Of a stretch of 64,000 nt of DNA, positions 12,901 to 24,165 are shown piece after piece (within the stretch, counting starts at the first letter, position 1; each line of letters opens with the position of its first letter). The stretch is from Todiramphus chloris collaris (taxonomy: Eukaryota > Chordata > Aves > Coraciiformes > Alcedinidae), in NCBI GenBank assembly GCA_025345505.1, contig JANVCC010000030.1, positions 1,848,123 to 1,912,122 on the forward strand, written 5' to 3'. The notes under the pieces are model-generated. The model did no database searches, was not told where the DNA came from, and saw nothing but the letters and a program-made list of their open reading frames with translations. The position numbers and the translations under genes are program-made.

Positions 12901-15900
12901 AAAGCCCAAGAGAGTGCTGCTGTTACCTCCTACCTGAGTGCAGCTGATTAAGCATGTCCTTGACAGAAATTGTCTGTGTAAGTGACTTTTAGCTTCCAGG
13001 AACTTAGCCAAACTAAGAAGTCATCCTACAGGCAACAGAGCAGGACAAAGAAATGATAGTTCTTTGAATTTTCTTCAAATCTAACTCTTCAAGAGAGGTT
13101 TGGTAACCCCAGGTAACAAAAATAAAGTCAATTGATTGTACATTCCAGCACTCCTCATCTACACTGCCCTTCTCATCTTCTTTCTTCTGGAGTCACAGGT
13201 TGAGCTATAACCATACCAGAAAGATAGGAAACATCCACTGGTGTGCATGGTTTATTCTTTTCCTGTCCTTCTCCTTAACAAGTCTCATTGCAAAGTAGGC
13301 TGTGACATACTTTAGGAGAAACAGAGGATCAAGGACTACTATATTAAGATGTGAAGTGACTACAAGCACACGGGATCTTCTGTGACTATTTTAACAATGT
13401 CACAAGAGCTGCCTGTGTCTAAATGGCTCAGATAAGAGCTATTTTCAGAGGATTTTTTTTCTATTATTGTGTTTTGTCCTGGCTCACACTAGGAAGATAT
13501 CTATTTTAAACACACTATACTTTATTCAACCTAGTTTCAAGTGGTTATTTTGAATGCATTTTTCCCCCGACTTACTTTTTTAAAGATAAGCTACTTCCTT
13601 CACTCCATCCATGCATAAATCTAAGCACTATGAAGAAATGTGGTTCTCCCAGTTACCTTGTTATGAACTGCTACTGTGAATATCCCAAGGTAGTGGACTA
13701 GTCAAAAGATGTATTTTGACCACCACCCTTCGTGTGACCAAATTGAAAAGTCTTTGAAGCCTAACAGCCAATGTACAAGAATTAAAACTCAAAACAGAAT
13801 ACGTTATCAGGAAGTATGTCAAATCACTTAAAGTGAACATTTTAATTAAAAAGCTAAACTGCTGATTGACTTGTTCCAGTATTGAATTTTTAGTTTGCCA
13901 GTTCATTCAATAGGCACATTTTTAGATACTCTTACATCTCTATTTGGGTTAGAAAACTGCTTTCCTAACTCACTGAGGCATCCAATATATCAGATTTAAT
14001 GCAGGCCCAAATTTGTTGTAAACTTGCACAAGGCTATTTGGGGAACTGAAATTTTGTTAGTGGGTTTTTTAATCCTGTGTGTGCAAATTACACTCAAATT
14101 TCATCCGTTTCAGTGGTGACTGTTTTTGTTACACCAACCTTATTGTTACAGTTCTATGTAGCAGATGTACTGCAATTATCCCTAATGCCTAATGTGTGTC
14201 TCTTTATGTCCCTAGTGCTTTTTTAATTTAATGGAACAATTTTTAAAATCATGTTTAAGCTTGCGTGTCAATTTGAAAAGCTTGCCCTTTTTTTTATTTA
14301 ATCAAACACAAAATGGAGGACAGGGGCAGACTTGCTAGAGCTTCTCTCTAGATAATGGATGTTTCACCTAAAAATCTCACTAAAAAGAGTTTTACTTACT
14401 GTTGTGGAATAATTTTTTTTCCCCTTAGTCTGAACATGTCAATTCCAGTTAATTTCTTTAATCTTAATCTTGATAAATTATTCGTGTGGAAGTGAATAAA
14501 CTTTCTCTAGATACGAGTGGATTAGTGCTTTCACTGATAATTCCCAATTAAAATACTGCAGAACCTACACCAAATGCAGTAAAATCAGATAAATGCACTA
14601 GTACTAGAAATGGGCAGTGCAACAGTCTGGCTGTTCATAGGTAAAGCACCATTTGAATTTAGTTGTAAAGTCTTGAACAGTATTCATCCCTGATATAACA
14701 AAAATCAGGTTGGATTGTATTCTGAAAAAAACCCAAACAATCAACAAAAGCCAACAAACAAACAAAACCACACGTGATATACCGACTGTTTCAATTATGA
14801 ACAAAGTTTGCAGTTCTAAGAAATTGTAATCTGATAAGGTTATGGGCTTTTTCTGCACTGGAAAGAAAAACAAAAATTGTAGTAACTTCTTGTCTTTGAG
14901 GCAATTTGTCAAATACATTAAATTAGAAAAATATTTTCTTTATCACATCTTGTTTCTGGTGTACTGGAGCTTTATTATGTTAACATCTTTTGAGTCATAC
15001 AGATTGGAGATAAATACACATAATAGAATAGCGTTAACTTATTATCTCAAGAACAAATAAGCATTTCTTTTCATTTTCTATTCAGATTCACAATTTTTCT
15101 TCTTTAATCCATTAAAGTAACTGAAGAAAGATGTCTGCTTCTGTAAATATCTTATTTCTTTTATCCCCAGTAGATTTTGTGTAATCCTGAAACAAGAGCT
15201 ACTTCTAGTAAGAAACAGAATGACTAACAAATTATAACTGTAATAAAACTATGCAGTACCAGAAAACATATTATACAATATGTTTGTTCCCTGGGTCCCC
15301 AGGGCTTTTCTTTTGAAAAGAAAAAAAGACAAAAAATCCAAACCAAAAAAGCCCAACGCAAACACACATGCATTTCTTCTGCAACCAAATTAAGAAAAAA
15401 ACCTCGAGTTTCATGTTCGGTTGCTAAAATTAACAAAGTGCACTTACCAATTGAGGACCTAATCTATCCTCATGAAAAAAATAAACCCAAACTGGTGGGT
15501 GAACAATGCATATATCCCAATAATAGACTAGACAAGGTGTGTCCTCTAGTTTATCCTGAAAAAAGCTGAAGATCAATTTTCTTATACTGGAAGGTGTTAA
15601 TGGCCACTATCAAGGAAATCTTCGATCTATATGTATTATTAGAGACCAAGTTCAACTCAATTAGGTGTGCCAAGAACTCCTTTCAAGCCCAGAAGAACAA
15701 TGAAGACTCTTTACATCACAGAGACAAAACCAACAGGGCAGGCTAATTTTTATTCTCCCTTTGGTACCCTGTATCCAAAATGCCTATGGTACACCTTCAG
15801 ATTCAGTTTTTCTCTCCTTACCATCCCACCTCCCCTGGGCAAAAACTCTTGCTGCTTATTTAAGCAACTGTAGACTAGATTCAGGATCTGTTTCTATTCC

Positions 15901-16399
15901 ATGGAAGTGTTTTAGATGCTTTCACCTTGCTATGTAACCATTTTGCAGAGTGGCTTCAGCTGTAGAATTGTCAAAAGTAACAAGAAACAAAACCAGGAAC
16001 GCTCTTTTCCCTGTCTCTGCCCTTTTTTCTCTCTTTATGAGGCTTACACCAACTATTGCTGGCTCCTGCTCTGTACACATTCCCCAAAACCAAGCATGGT
16101 ACAGAACTGCTAGAAAAACATCATAAACACAAGGGTAATTAGGGTTTGATTTACATCAGATGAAACAGTATTCATAAGGAAAAGTGTTTAAGCGTAGATA
16201 AAACTTACATTCCATAAAGAGTGCAAAAATCACCTGCCTAGACATATCTTAGGGTCAGAAAACAAGGAGATGGAACAAAAAGCTATCAAAGATAACTCTA
16301 AAAAAGATAAATAGAGAACTTAACAGAGAAGCAGACCTCAGCCTGGAAACCTCCCACAGTTGCTTCCCTGAGAGTTAAGAGCACAACAAACATAAATCT
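3904..16399. other. Long AT-rich stretch with no recognised gene
   Basis: Apart from homopolymer runs (A18 at 6254-6271, T15 at 8458-8472) I see no gene, no repeat family and no RNA gene that I can support. Frames of 60-116 codons occur on both strands but none has a recognisable domain, codon pattern or paired splice signals. This could be intron or intergenic sequence. Confidence 0.45.
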
Positions 16400-16600
16400 G
16401 CAGCACTTTGCACTTCTCAACCCCTTGTCACCAAAACATCTCCAAACAGCTCAAAAATAATGATTCAGAGCCATTGCTCACACTCCTTCGAAACAGAGGC
16501 AATATGTATTTTTGACCCTGTTTTACAGATAAGGGGAACAATGCATGAACAGACTGAAGTCAGTTCAAAGGACTTGCAAACATGCTTTATGTTAGCCCTG
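16400..16600 (-). repeat. MIR-like ancient SINE remnant
   Basis: The plus strand reads 'ccctgttttacagataagggg..actgaagtcag..aggacttgcaaa', the reverse complement of the MIR core (ttgcccaaggtcac..cctcagtttcc..catctgtaaaat). The upstream 'gcagcactttgcacttctcaa' resembles the part of amniote MIR-like SINEs that normally reads 'gcgctttacaaa'. It is heavily diverged and the edges are approximate. Confidence 0.5.
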
Positions 16601-17344
16601 TATTTCACCTCTTAAAATCTTAGACAAGGAGAGTCTAGTTCTGGTTTTCAATCACATCATGTGCTTGATATAAACAAAGTTACTAAAAAATGGCTCCTTT
16701 GATTCATATCACAGATGTAATTCTTAGCCAAGTGAATAGCTCCTTCAAGCACAAATGGCATGACTTGCACAAAATTAAAAAAACAGGGCACCTCCCAGCA
16801 AGGCATCCTTAACTAAGTTTCAGTAAAGCAATAGACTAATTTCCTGAAGGAAGTTGTTTTGCAGTTTATAAGACTAATCATAAAAGATATTTGAGTTTGC
16901 AGATGGAAAAAGAATATATACTTTTACTCTTAATTTTTTTCTTGGTCAAGACCTGAATTTTCAAAATTTTAAGGGTTTACATAATCATCTATCAATATAC
17001 ATAAAGGAAAGATCATGTGCAGTCATTCATATGTGAATTTCTACATTTGTTTAATTAGCATAGAGCTCTTCTTTTACTGCATTCCAGAAAGCAGTTACGT
17101 TTTCATGGAAAATGTAATGTTCATTCAATGCAGATGACTGCTGGAACTAAATTTATAAAAGTGGCATGCTTGTCACCACAGACCAAAACAAAAAATGCAG
17201 CTTCCCACCTTCCCAGTGCTTGATACTTGTCCCAGGTTCATGAAGGATTTCCATTTCACAAAGGACTGTGCCCACACACATGGCTAATAAGTAAAAATGA
17301 TTTTACACAAGCACTCACACGCACAGCTAATAAGCAAGCCCAAC

Positions 17345-17955
17345 TAGTTATCTAACATCCCCATGTACATACTGACCCCAAGGTGGTAGACAAACTGCCG
17401 AGCAAGAGGAGGGCACATAGTGCAGTGCTTGGGAAGAGGAGTTGGTAGGTCCTAATGCCTTCTGTACGGAGTCTTCTGGATCAAGATGTGCATCAGGCCA
17501 ACCTTCCAAAAACTGAAAATATCCCTCTCCCTGCCACAGTGGGCTACTTATAGCTCTCCTGGCAGCGGTGTGGAGACTGCTCCAGCATCGGTGCACACGA
17601 GGCCAGCACGTGCACAGAGGCTGAACAGTATTTTTCCACTCATAGTGGCTAACAGTGGTCATCCCCTCTGTTGAGCATGCATGGGGGTCTTGGGGCACCT
17701 CTGGGAGTCGTTACTTCATCAATCTTCAGTTTCCTCATCCTGTCCTTGAGATGTCCTTTCATTGTTTGGTTCCTGATACTGCTTGCCAGACAACAAAGAG
17801 CTGGCTAAGACTGGATGACTGCCTGATTCCCCCATGCACCTGCACATTCCATACATGGGAGCGAGTACTGTGCTCTCCAGTGCAGTGCAACAACAGACAG
17901 TGGTGTGCCGGAGGGCCATAACAATGGAGCAACATGTTCCAATATGGATACAATA
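17345..17955. other. GC-richer unrecognised block
   Basis: This block is visibly richer in G and C than its neighbours and has open frames on both strands: 116 codons on the minus strand at 17348-17698, and overlapping frames of 60-90 codons at 17655-17953. None gives a protein family I recognise. It could be an old processed pseudogene, an unrecognised transposon piece or a non-coding exon. The translated stretches contain many Cys, His and Trp, which in such DNA may simply reflect composition. Confidence 0.25.
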
Positions 17956-18059
17956 CTCAGTACTTCATTTAAGCCTTAATATTCCCATTCGTACTCAGAG
18001 CGTCTGTTAGAGTAACTGTGCAGTAAATCATTGAGAAAAAAATGTTTCTTCTTCCATAC

Positions 18060-18260
18060 GCAGACTTTGTCATCAGAGGTCAACAAATAGTATATGGATC
18101 TATTATTAATTTTAATTAATTTCTAGAAATAATATTTGCGAATATGAGTATTCACAATTTATGAGCTGATATTTAAAATCTGTGAAGTAGCCCACTTGAC
18201 TTACATCATAAATTACGCAGTACATTACTATCTCATGAGTGGACGAGCGTATGACTTAGA
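18060..18260. promoter_or_regulatory. Possible conserved non-coding element
   Basis: A repeat-free AT-rich stretch with TAAT/ATTA cores (attattaattttaattaattt near 18101-18121) and bZIP-like words (TTACATCAT, ATTACGCAG near 18201-18222). This composition is typical of vertebrate conserved non-coding DNA, but conservation cannot be judged from one sequence. Confidence 0.15.
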
Positions 18261-21200
18261 ATAGATTGTGTGAAATGTCATATATACTAATCTGAAAATC
18301 ACCCTCTATTAATATTCACTAATTATTTAAAACTTGCTGCATATAAATTTCCCTTCCAGAAAAGTCATGGAACATATATGCGAAAAGGAAAAACAAAGAA
18401 GGAGACAGCAGTTTCAAAGCAAAACCTTTTGAAATTCAAATTGTTATTTGTGCAGAGAGGAAAAAAGTAAAAAATCAGAGTATTCAACCCCCTGTAGATA
18501 CAGACAAGGAAAAAGGCAGGGAGGATGATGACTTGCACTGAGGGACATGCAATGGCTTCAGCATTAACACATATCGAGTCACAATTAGAAGTAAGTTTGT
18601 CATTCCCAGTCTCTTTTCTAACATTATAAAATTGCTGTTTCTTCCTACTACATGTGCTCAGAACACAGATATCCAATTATTGCAAATTGGTTTTGGTTCT
18701 CCATGCATAGTTAACGCAGAATCAACTCCCTTCAGGTATGCCAAACTTTTCAGTAGCATTCATATTGCATATCATTATTTTTAAACCTATAAAATGCATT
18801 GCAAACATCCCGAGACAACACAAGAGTCAGACCATCTGATGAAACGTGGAAAAAAAAAAAATACCCTGTTTCTGTAAATGTTTAAATATTTTCCACCAAG
18901 ATAATTCCATTATGGATGCTTAGGATTGTGTGGACAGAAGTACCAGCCAAAACCCCTCAGAGAAACAAAACAGGCAGCAACAAATGAGCATCCTATACCC
19001 TAAAACATGCCAGAGAAATGAACTACAATAAACTATGATGCACAGTTTTTATACATAAGTATGTCTTCACTTTTATTCCCATTAATGTTTTGTATGAACA
19101 CACATCTAAGACTTCACACTATAAATGCTTGTTTTATAATTATGTGCTAGAGTCTATAAAGGGAATCGGCACACAGTGCAAAGATAACATGCAGCTGTGA
19201 TTTCATATGATTATGACAATAGGTCTTAAGTCATCAGTGTGAATGCCACAAGTAATGTTGGATTTACAGGAGATTCTCACATAAATTCACTTGCCTGCCC
19301 CTTAGCTGCTGTCTTCACTTCCGGCCAAGAGTGTAACTGCGATCTGTCTCGCCATGTTTGGGAGGGTCAATACAGCTGTTTGAATGCACGTTCATGTGCT
19401 TTTTATACTTCATCATACAAAAGCTACCGAACGCTTCTGTGCTACATAGGAGAGACAGAACATCTCTGCACTGTTCCCCTGTAGCAATTCAGAACAAATT
19501 AGAAAACAGGATAGCTGACCAAAAAAATTTGATTCAATGCGTTTAACAGCTAATATATTTCCTTTGGTTATTGTTTATTTTAATAATGTGTACTGACTGA
19601 TATGCCCTCCAGCAATATTTCATTTTCCTGTTTCAGAAATCTGAATCAACTGGTATCTGCACTCATCTGACAGTGCAAACAAGCACTGGAAACCCAGTGG
19701 CTAGAGAGTTTCTGATAGCAGCATTTACCCAATTAGCCCTCAACTCACCATTTTGAAAAAGATTACAGAATGTGCAATTCCCTGCTTATATTAAAACACT
19801 GAAATCGCTAGGAGAGTGCTGGAAGATTATATGGCAGTATCAGCCTTTCACCATCGATGGTGAAACTAAAACTTGAAGAAGTGTGAGGCCAGAGGTGTTA
19901 AGCCACTGTGCACTGCCCCAAACTGACCTGCCACACCTTTCTTCCAGTTGGCTTTGGGACAGTTCTGCATCACTCCCAAAACAAGCAGCTGAAGCTACTC
20001 CTTTCTGTCCCATAAGGACATCTTTCAATACAGAAAACTCAGACCACTGGCAAGTCAAATTATGGTAAAACAAACCACCCCTTACACTCCATCATGCAGT
20101 ACCGACTCCTTTTCTTGCAGCCTCACTTTCCCAGGAAGGTCCATTCCCTGACGGGTGTTGCTGCCCCCCTGTGCCTTGCCTGACCAGCACACCTTCAGCA
20201 TCCAGGGACTTCACCCCCACAGAGCATGCCCTCCTTCCCACTGCTCTGTAGAAAGGACAGCCAAGCCAAAAGACTTGCTGCCAAGCTGTCAAGCGAGGCA
20301 GCTTTCTTTGTGCCACTTGGCTTTATTTACTCTTTTGAAAGTGCAACCCAATAGCTGTATTAGACTTGAGAAAAACCAATTAGGCCCTCTGTCACATGGC
20401 ATAAATCAGAAGTCATGCCATATAAAGAAATGCTGTGAAATCAGCAGAGAGGACAAAGGCAGAGGCAAACTCAAAGGTAGCAGCTGCACTGGCCACCTGA
20501 AAACATCATTTTAATTTTGTTTTGCTCAGCTATAGACTTGGCTACCTCTGACAAGTGTTGGCTCAGTATGCAAATGTCAATGCTCTCCACTCCCTGGCTC
20601 CTTTTGGTGTATGCTCTTCACGTGCAAGCAGATACCTGTTCATTTAACTCACGTAACGCAAATCAGTCCTTGCAAGTGCAGTGGCTTATTCAGAAAAAAT
20701 GTAATTTGAAAATGTAGTCCTATGCAGCCTGCAGATGTAAGGTACAGTATATTTTTATTTTAATGCTCTTAAAGATAAGCATAATGGTTAATAGAATTAT
20801 CCCTTTTTCTAGTCTCTAACCCACTGATAAAATACTCAGAAAATACTTCCATCATAAAAGGCTTTTTTTTTTATTGCTTTCTGGGGGTAATATAATAGTT
20901 TGTCTGAAGAACAACAGTTTCATAATTGCTCCACCCTTTCTCATCTAGAATATCACATTTCCCTCCCTTGTGGTCAATAGCACTGTCATGGAGAACCAGC
21001 TTAATCTTGAGTAGATATTGACAGTTTCTTTGTTTGAATTGAGGCATGTGAAAGTATATCTCAAGTAGTGTTGATGGCATTTAGGTGATTTACATCTCTG
21101 GATGTCTTTCAAAATCCCATCGTTACTTTTTCTAAATGGCTTAGTCTAATAGACTTCACCGGGATGAAATCAAGAGAGAAGGACCCAGAATTTAGTTCTA

Positions 21201-22589
21201 CTATTCCTTTGATCATATTCTCATGCACACTTTTCCTTTATTTAAGCATGAGGACATTAGAAAATGAAATAAAAAGGTCAAAAACATAGGCCTATGGCAA
21301 CCCTTAATTACTGCAACTGACTGTTCATGATGATTGCACAATACCACTCCAAGTAGTACTGGTTTGAGTAGCCTGATCTCCACTGTACCAAACAAACTTT
21401 GTTTCTTTATTTCTCTACTATCAAATGTGTGCCCCATTCAGAACAATGCGTATATGAGTTCTAGCATGAATTTTGCAAAGGCTTGCTTGCCAGAGTGTCT
21501 GGACAGCAGTGTTGTGCTATGTCATGCATCCTGCTCTGTACAACAAACTCTCTGGGGTACAAGCATTAATCATCTTGATATACCCTTTTTAGTGTTGAAT
21601 GAGAAGCCTGTGCCAAAATGCTTTTATGTAATTAACAGTCTCAAGTTTATTTTACTTTGAGCCTTAGCAAAAAAGGATCCAAGTGCTACATTTTAAAACA
21701 CAAAAACCATGGGTTTAGCTAAAGAAAGTCTAAGACACTGGTCTCTCCTTTGCGATACCACATAACCTTAGGGCTCCTGACACCTACCTGCCTGAGACTT
21801 TATTCTGATCCTCTCTGGTTTTCTTTACCTTGGTTTTCAGGGACACTGTCATTGTGCAGCCTTTCACGTCATTCCAATTGCCTCTTTCTTTCTGCACCCA
21901 TGAATTCCATATGAAAACTAGCATACATGGCTCCCATGGAGTCTCTTTCTCATACCAGCTATCACCTTTTGCTCTAGGGGAAAACACTTTGTGGAGAGTG
22001 ACACCTCTCTTCCCTGTCATCTCTCCACCAGGGAGTTGGAAGGGAACTGTCAGGCTGTCTGCTGGAAGGCAATGTGCTCACAAAAACTGCCTGTTGAATT
22101 GCATGCATAGAATTAGATGGAAGACAGAGAGCCAATGATGACAAGGTGAAAGGTACGACAGGGATACAGTCCCTCACTGCCCTAGGGTAATAGTGATGCA
22201 TCCTGCTTTACTTTGTGTACTTGAAAGTATCTGGCATAGGTAGACAAGTCCTAGCATGAGCTATTGCAAGCCTTAGCCTCAACAATTGCATCAATACATC
22301 TTTAAAACTGCATCTTCCTTATCCTCATAAACTAAAATCAGAAACATGAATTATGTCTTCTCAACACTGCCTACTGAAAACCAAGCCACAGTGGACTTGT
22401 CCCAGAGTTAAGCTGTCCTGACAAAGTAACATGAGCAAATAATTAGCCAGCTTTTATTAAGCCATGTTTTTTAGCATCATTTTCTACTCTCATGCAGTCC
22501 TAATCAAGAACCAGGGCAGGGAATGTCAGTGAACTCCAGACTCCAGAGACCAGTTAGCATTTGATTGCATGAAGCATACTCTGAATTTC
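18261..22589. other. Non-coding stretch, no gene supported
   Basis: Nothing recognisable is seen. A moderately GC-rich segment around 20100-20320 begins after a good acceptor-like tract (cttttcttgcag, ending 20120) and has a possible donor (tcaaag|gtagca) at about 20475, but frames within it are unremarkable. An open frame of 81 codons at 19239-19484 is unrecognised. Confidence 0.35.
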
Positions 22590-22990
22590 CCAGTTTTATG
22601 TTCAGTGACTCTCAGTGGCTTGGCTCTGTCTGACGTGCATGCAATTCTATCGGCTGCAACAGTTCCTGTGGATTTACTCTGGGGATGTATTTTGCTCCAA
22701 AGGATTAACTCAGAAGGGAACTTTCCTCTGAAACAAGCAAAATAAAAGAAATAGTGTCATGGAAATCCTATTAGTGGTTCCTGGCAGTATTGATTAACAG
22801 GCTAAAGACAACCACTTTCTAATAATTTGTTTACTAAAACCTAATGGTTCCTTCCTTCCTAGTGCACATAGGCACTGATCCTTGTGGTGAACAAGAAGCA
22901 CATTAATTACCTCCAAGAGCAAGAGCTCTAAGTGCTTTTTATTCATCAGATTCCAGGTGGGCAAGATCAGACATCACAGGTAGTTCTAGA
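22590..22990. promoter_or_regulatory. Possible conserved non-coding element
   Basis: A repeat-free block with homeodomain-like cores and a forkhead-like GTTTAC ('taataatttgtttactaaaacctaatgg' near 22820-22848), and 'cacattaattacctcc' near 22899. It has the mixed, non-repetitive texture typical of vertebrate enhancers. The call rests on texture only. Confidence 0.2.
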
Positions 22991-23763
22991 AGGAGGTGGC
23001 TAATTCATGGTGCTGAATAGAAGCTAAAAGTGAGCTACTGAACCATGGAATCTGCTACAGCTCAGAGCAATAACCTGGTAATAGACTATAGCACCTGTAG
23101 AACCAACTGAAGCTGTAATTTCAGGAAAGGAAACAGTTCAGTTTTCATTAACGCGTACAGTATTGTTCTGAAGTGGCATTTAGATTTCGAAGCATCATCA
23201 GTAAAAATTTGTATAGATAACTACAACCTTTTATGAAAAAGGGTGCTCTGCATTTTCAAAATGTCACAGAACAACCCTTTAAAAAAAAACAGAGCAAGTA
23301 ATAATGACAGTAAGCTTTCTTTATTATGCTGAAAATCAGCCTACAAATACTTTAAACATTAGCTTGGGTCTATTATATTTATTTTCTGAAAAGATTTAGA
23401 AAACAAAAAGATTTCTTAATGGTTTTCTGGAATAGAAACCAGCAAAAAAAGAGAATGTTTTACAGGACTGAAAGTATAGCCATGTGCATTTCATTTATAA
23501 GCTATATATACTATACACTTTAAAATATGAATTTTCAAACAGATCTTGGAACACTTTACATTGTTGATACTATTCAAAAATGAAAATGTCACTATAAATA
23601 AAGGGTTTTTGCCAGCCACTATTAATATTTAAAAGCAGTGTGTGGTTTTATTAACTCGAATAAGAACTTTTTTTAAAAAACTCTGTTTACATAAATTAAA
23701 CATTCCTTTGCTACTATAGATATTTTACTTTTTCTGCTTCAGTTGTCTGATTATTAAAAAAAA

Positions 23764-23767
<4 letters not shown>

Positions 23768-23799
<32 letters not shown>
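23768..23799 (+). repeat. Poly(A) tract, 32 bases
   Basis: An uninterrupted run of 32 A, the longest homopolymer in the window. An AATAAA lies about 170 bases upstream at 23597-23602, too far to be its polyadenylation signal, and I could not find target-site duplications. It may be the tail of an old retrocopy or a plain slippage product. Confidence 0.95.
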
Positions 23800-23801
<2 letters not shown>

Positions 23802-23939
23802 AGGTGAGGAGCTAGAGGGCAGATAGATTTCATGCAGACGAATTCTAATAGACCTTCTAGATATATAGCATCTTGTTAAAAATTCATGCAGGCCAGAATA
23901 CTAGAAGGTCAGAAAATGTCTTTGAAATTCTGCCAGAGC

Positions 23940-24165
23940 TCTTTTTGATAATTCATTCAGGTTTTAAAAGCGAAAATTCCTCATTAGAAAGGACCTAATG
24001 CTTATTAATTTATACTCCTAGGCAGAGGCTGAATATTAAGCAGTGGACTCTGCTAATCCATTTATTAAATATCAAAGACCATATGTTTTCACCCCGTGTC
24101 CTTGCTTATTGATTAATTACCTTAGACCTATATGGGTAAAAGCAGAAAAAAGTTCCTTTAAAGGT
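23940..24165. promoter_or_regulatory. Possible conserved non-coding element with a strong splice donor at its end
   Basis: A non-repetitive stretch rich in TAAT/ATTA words ('cttattgattaattac' near 24105-24120). It ends in AAG|GTAAGTC (exon side ending 24163), a near-perfect donor, with an acceptor-like tract ending 23960 (tttgataattcattcag). Every frame between has stops, so an exon here would be non-coding. Confidence 0.2.
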
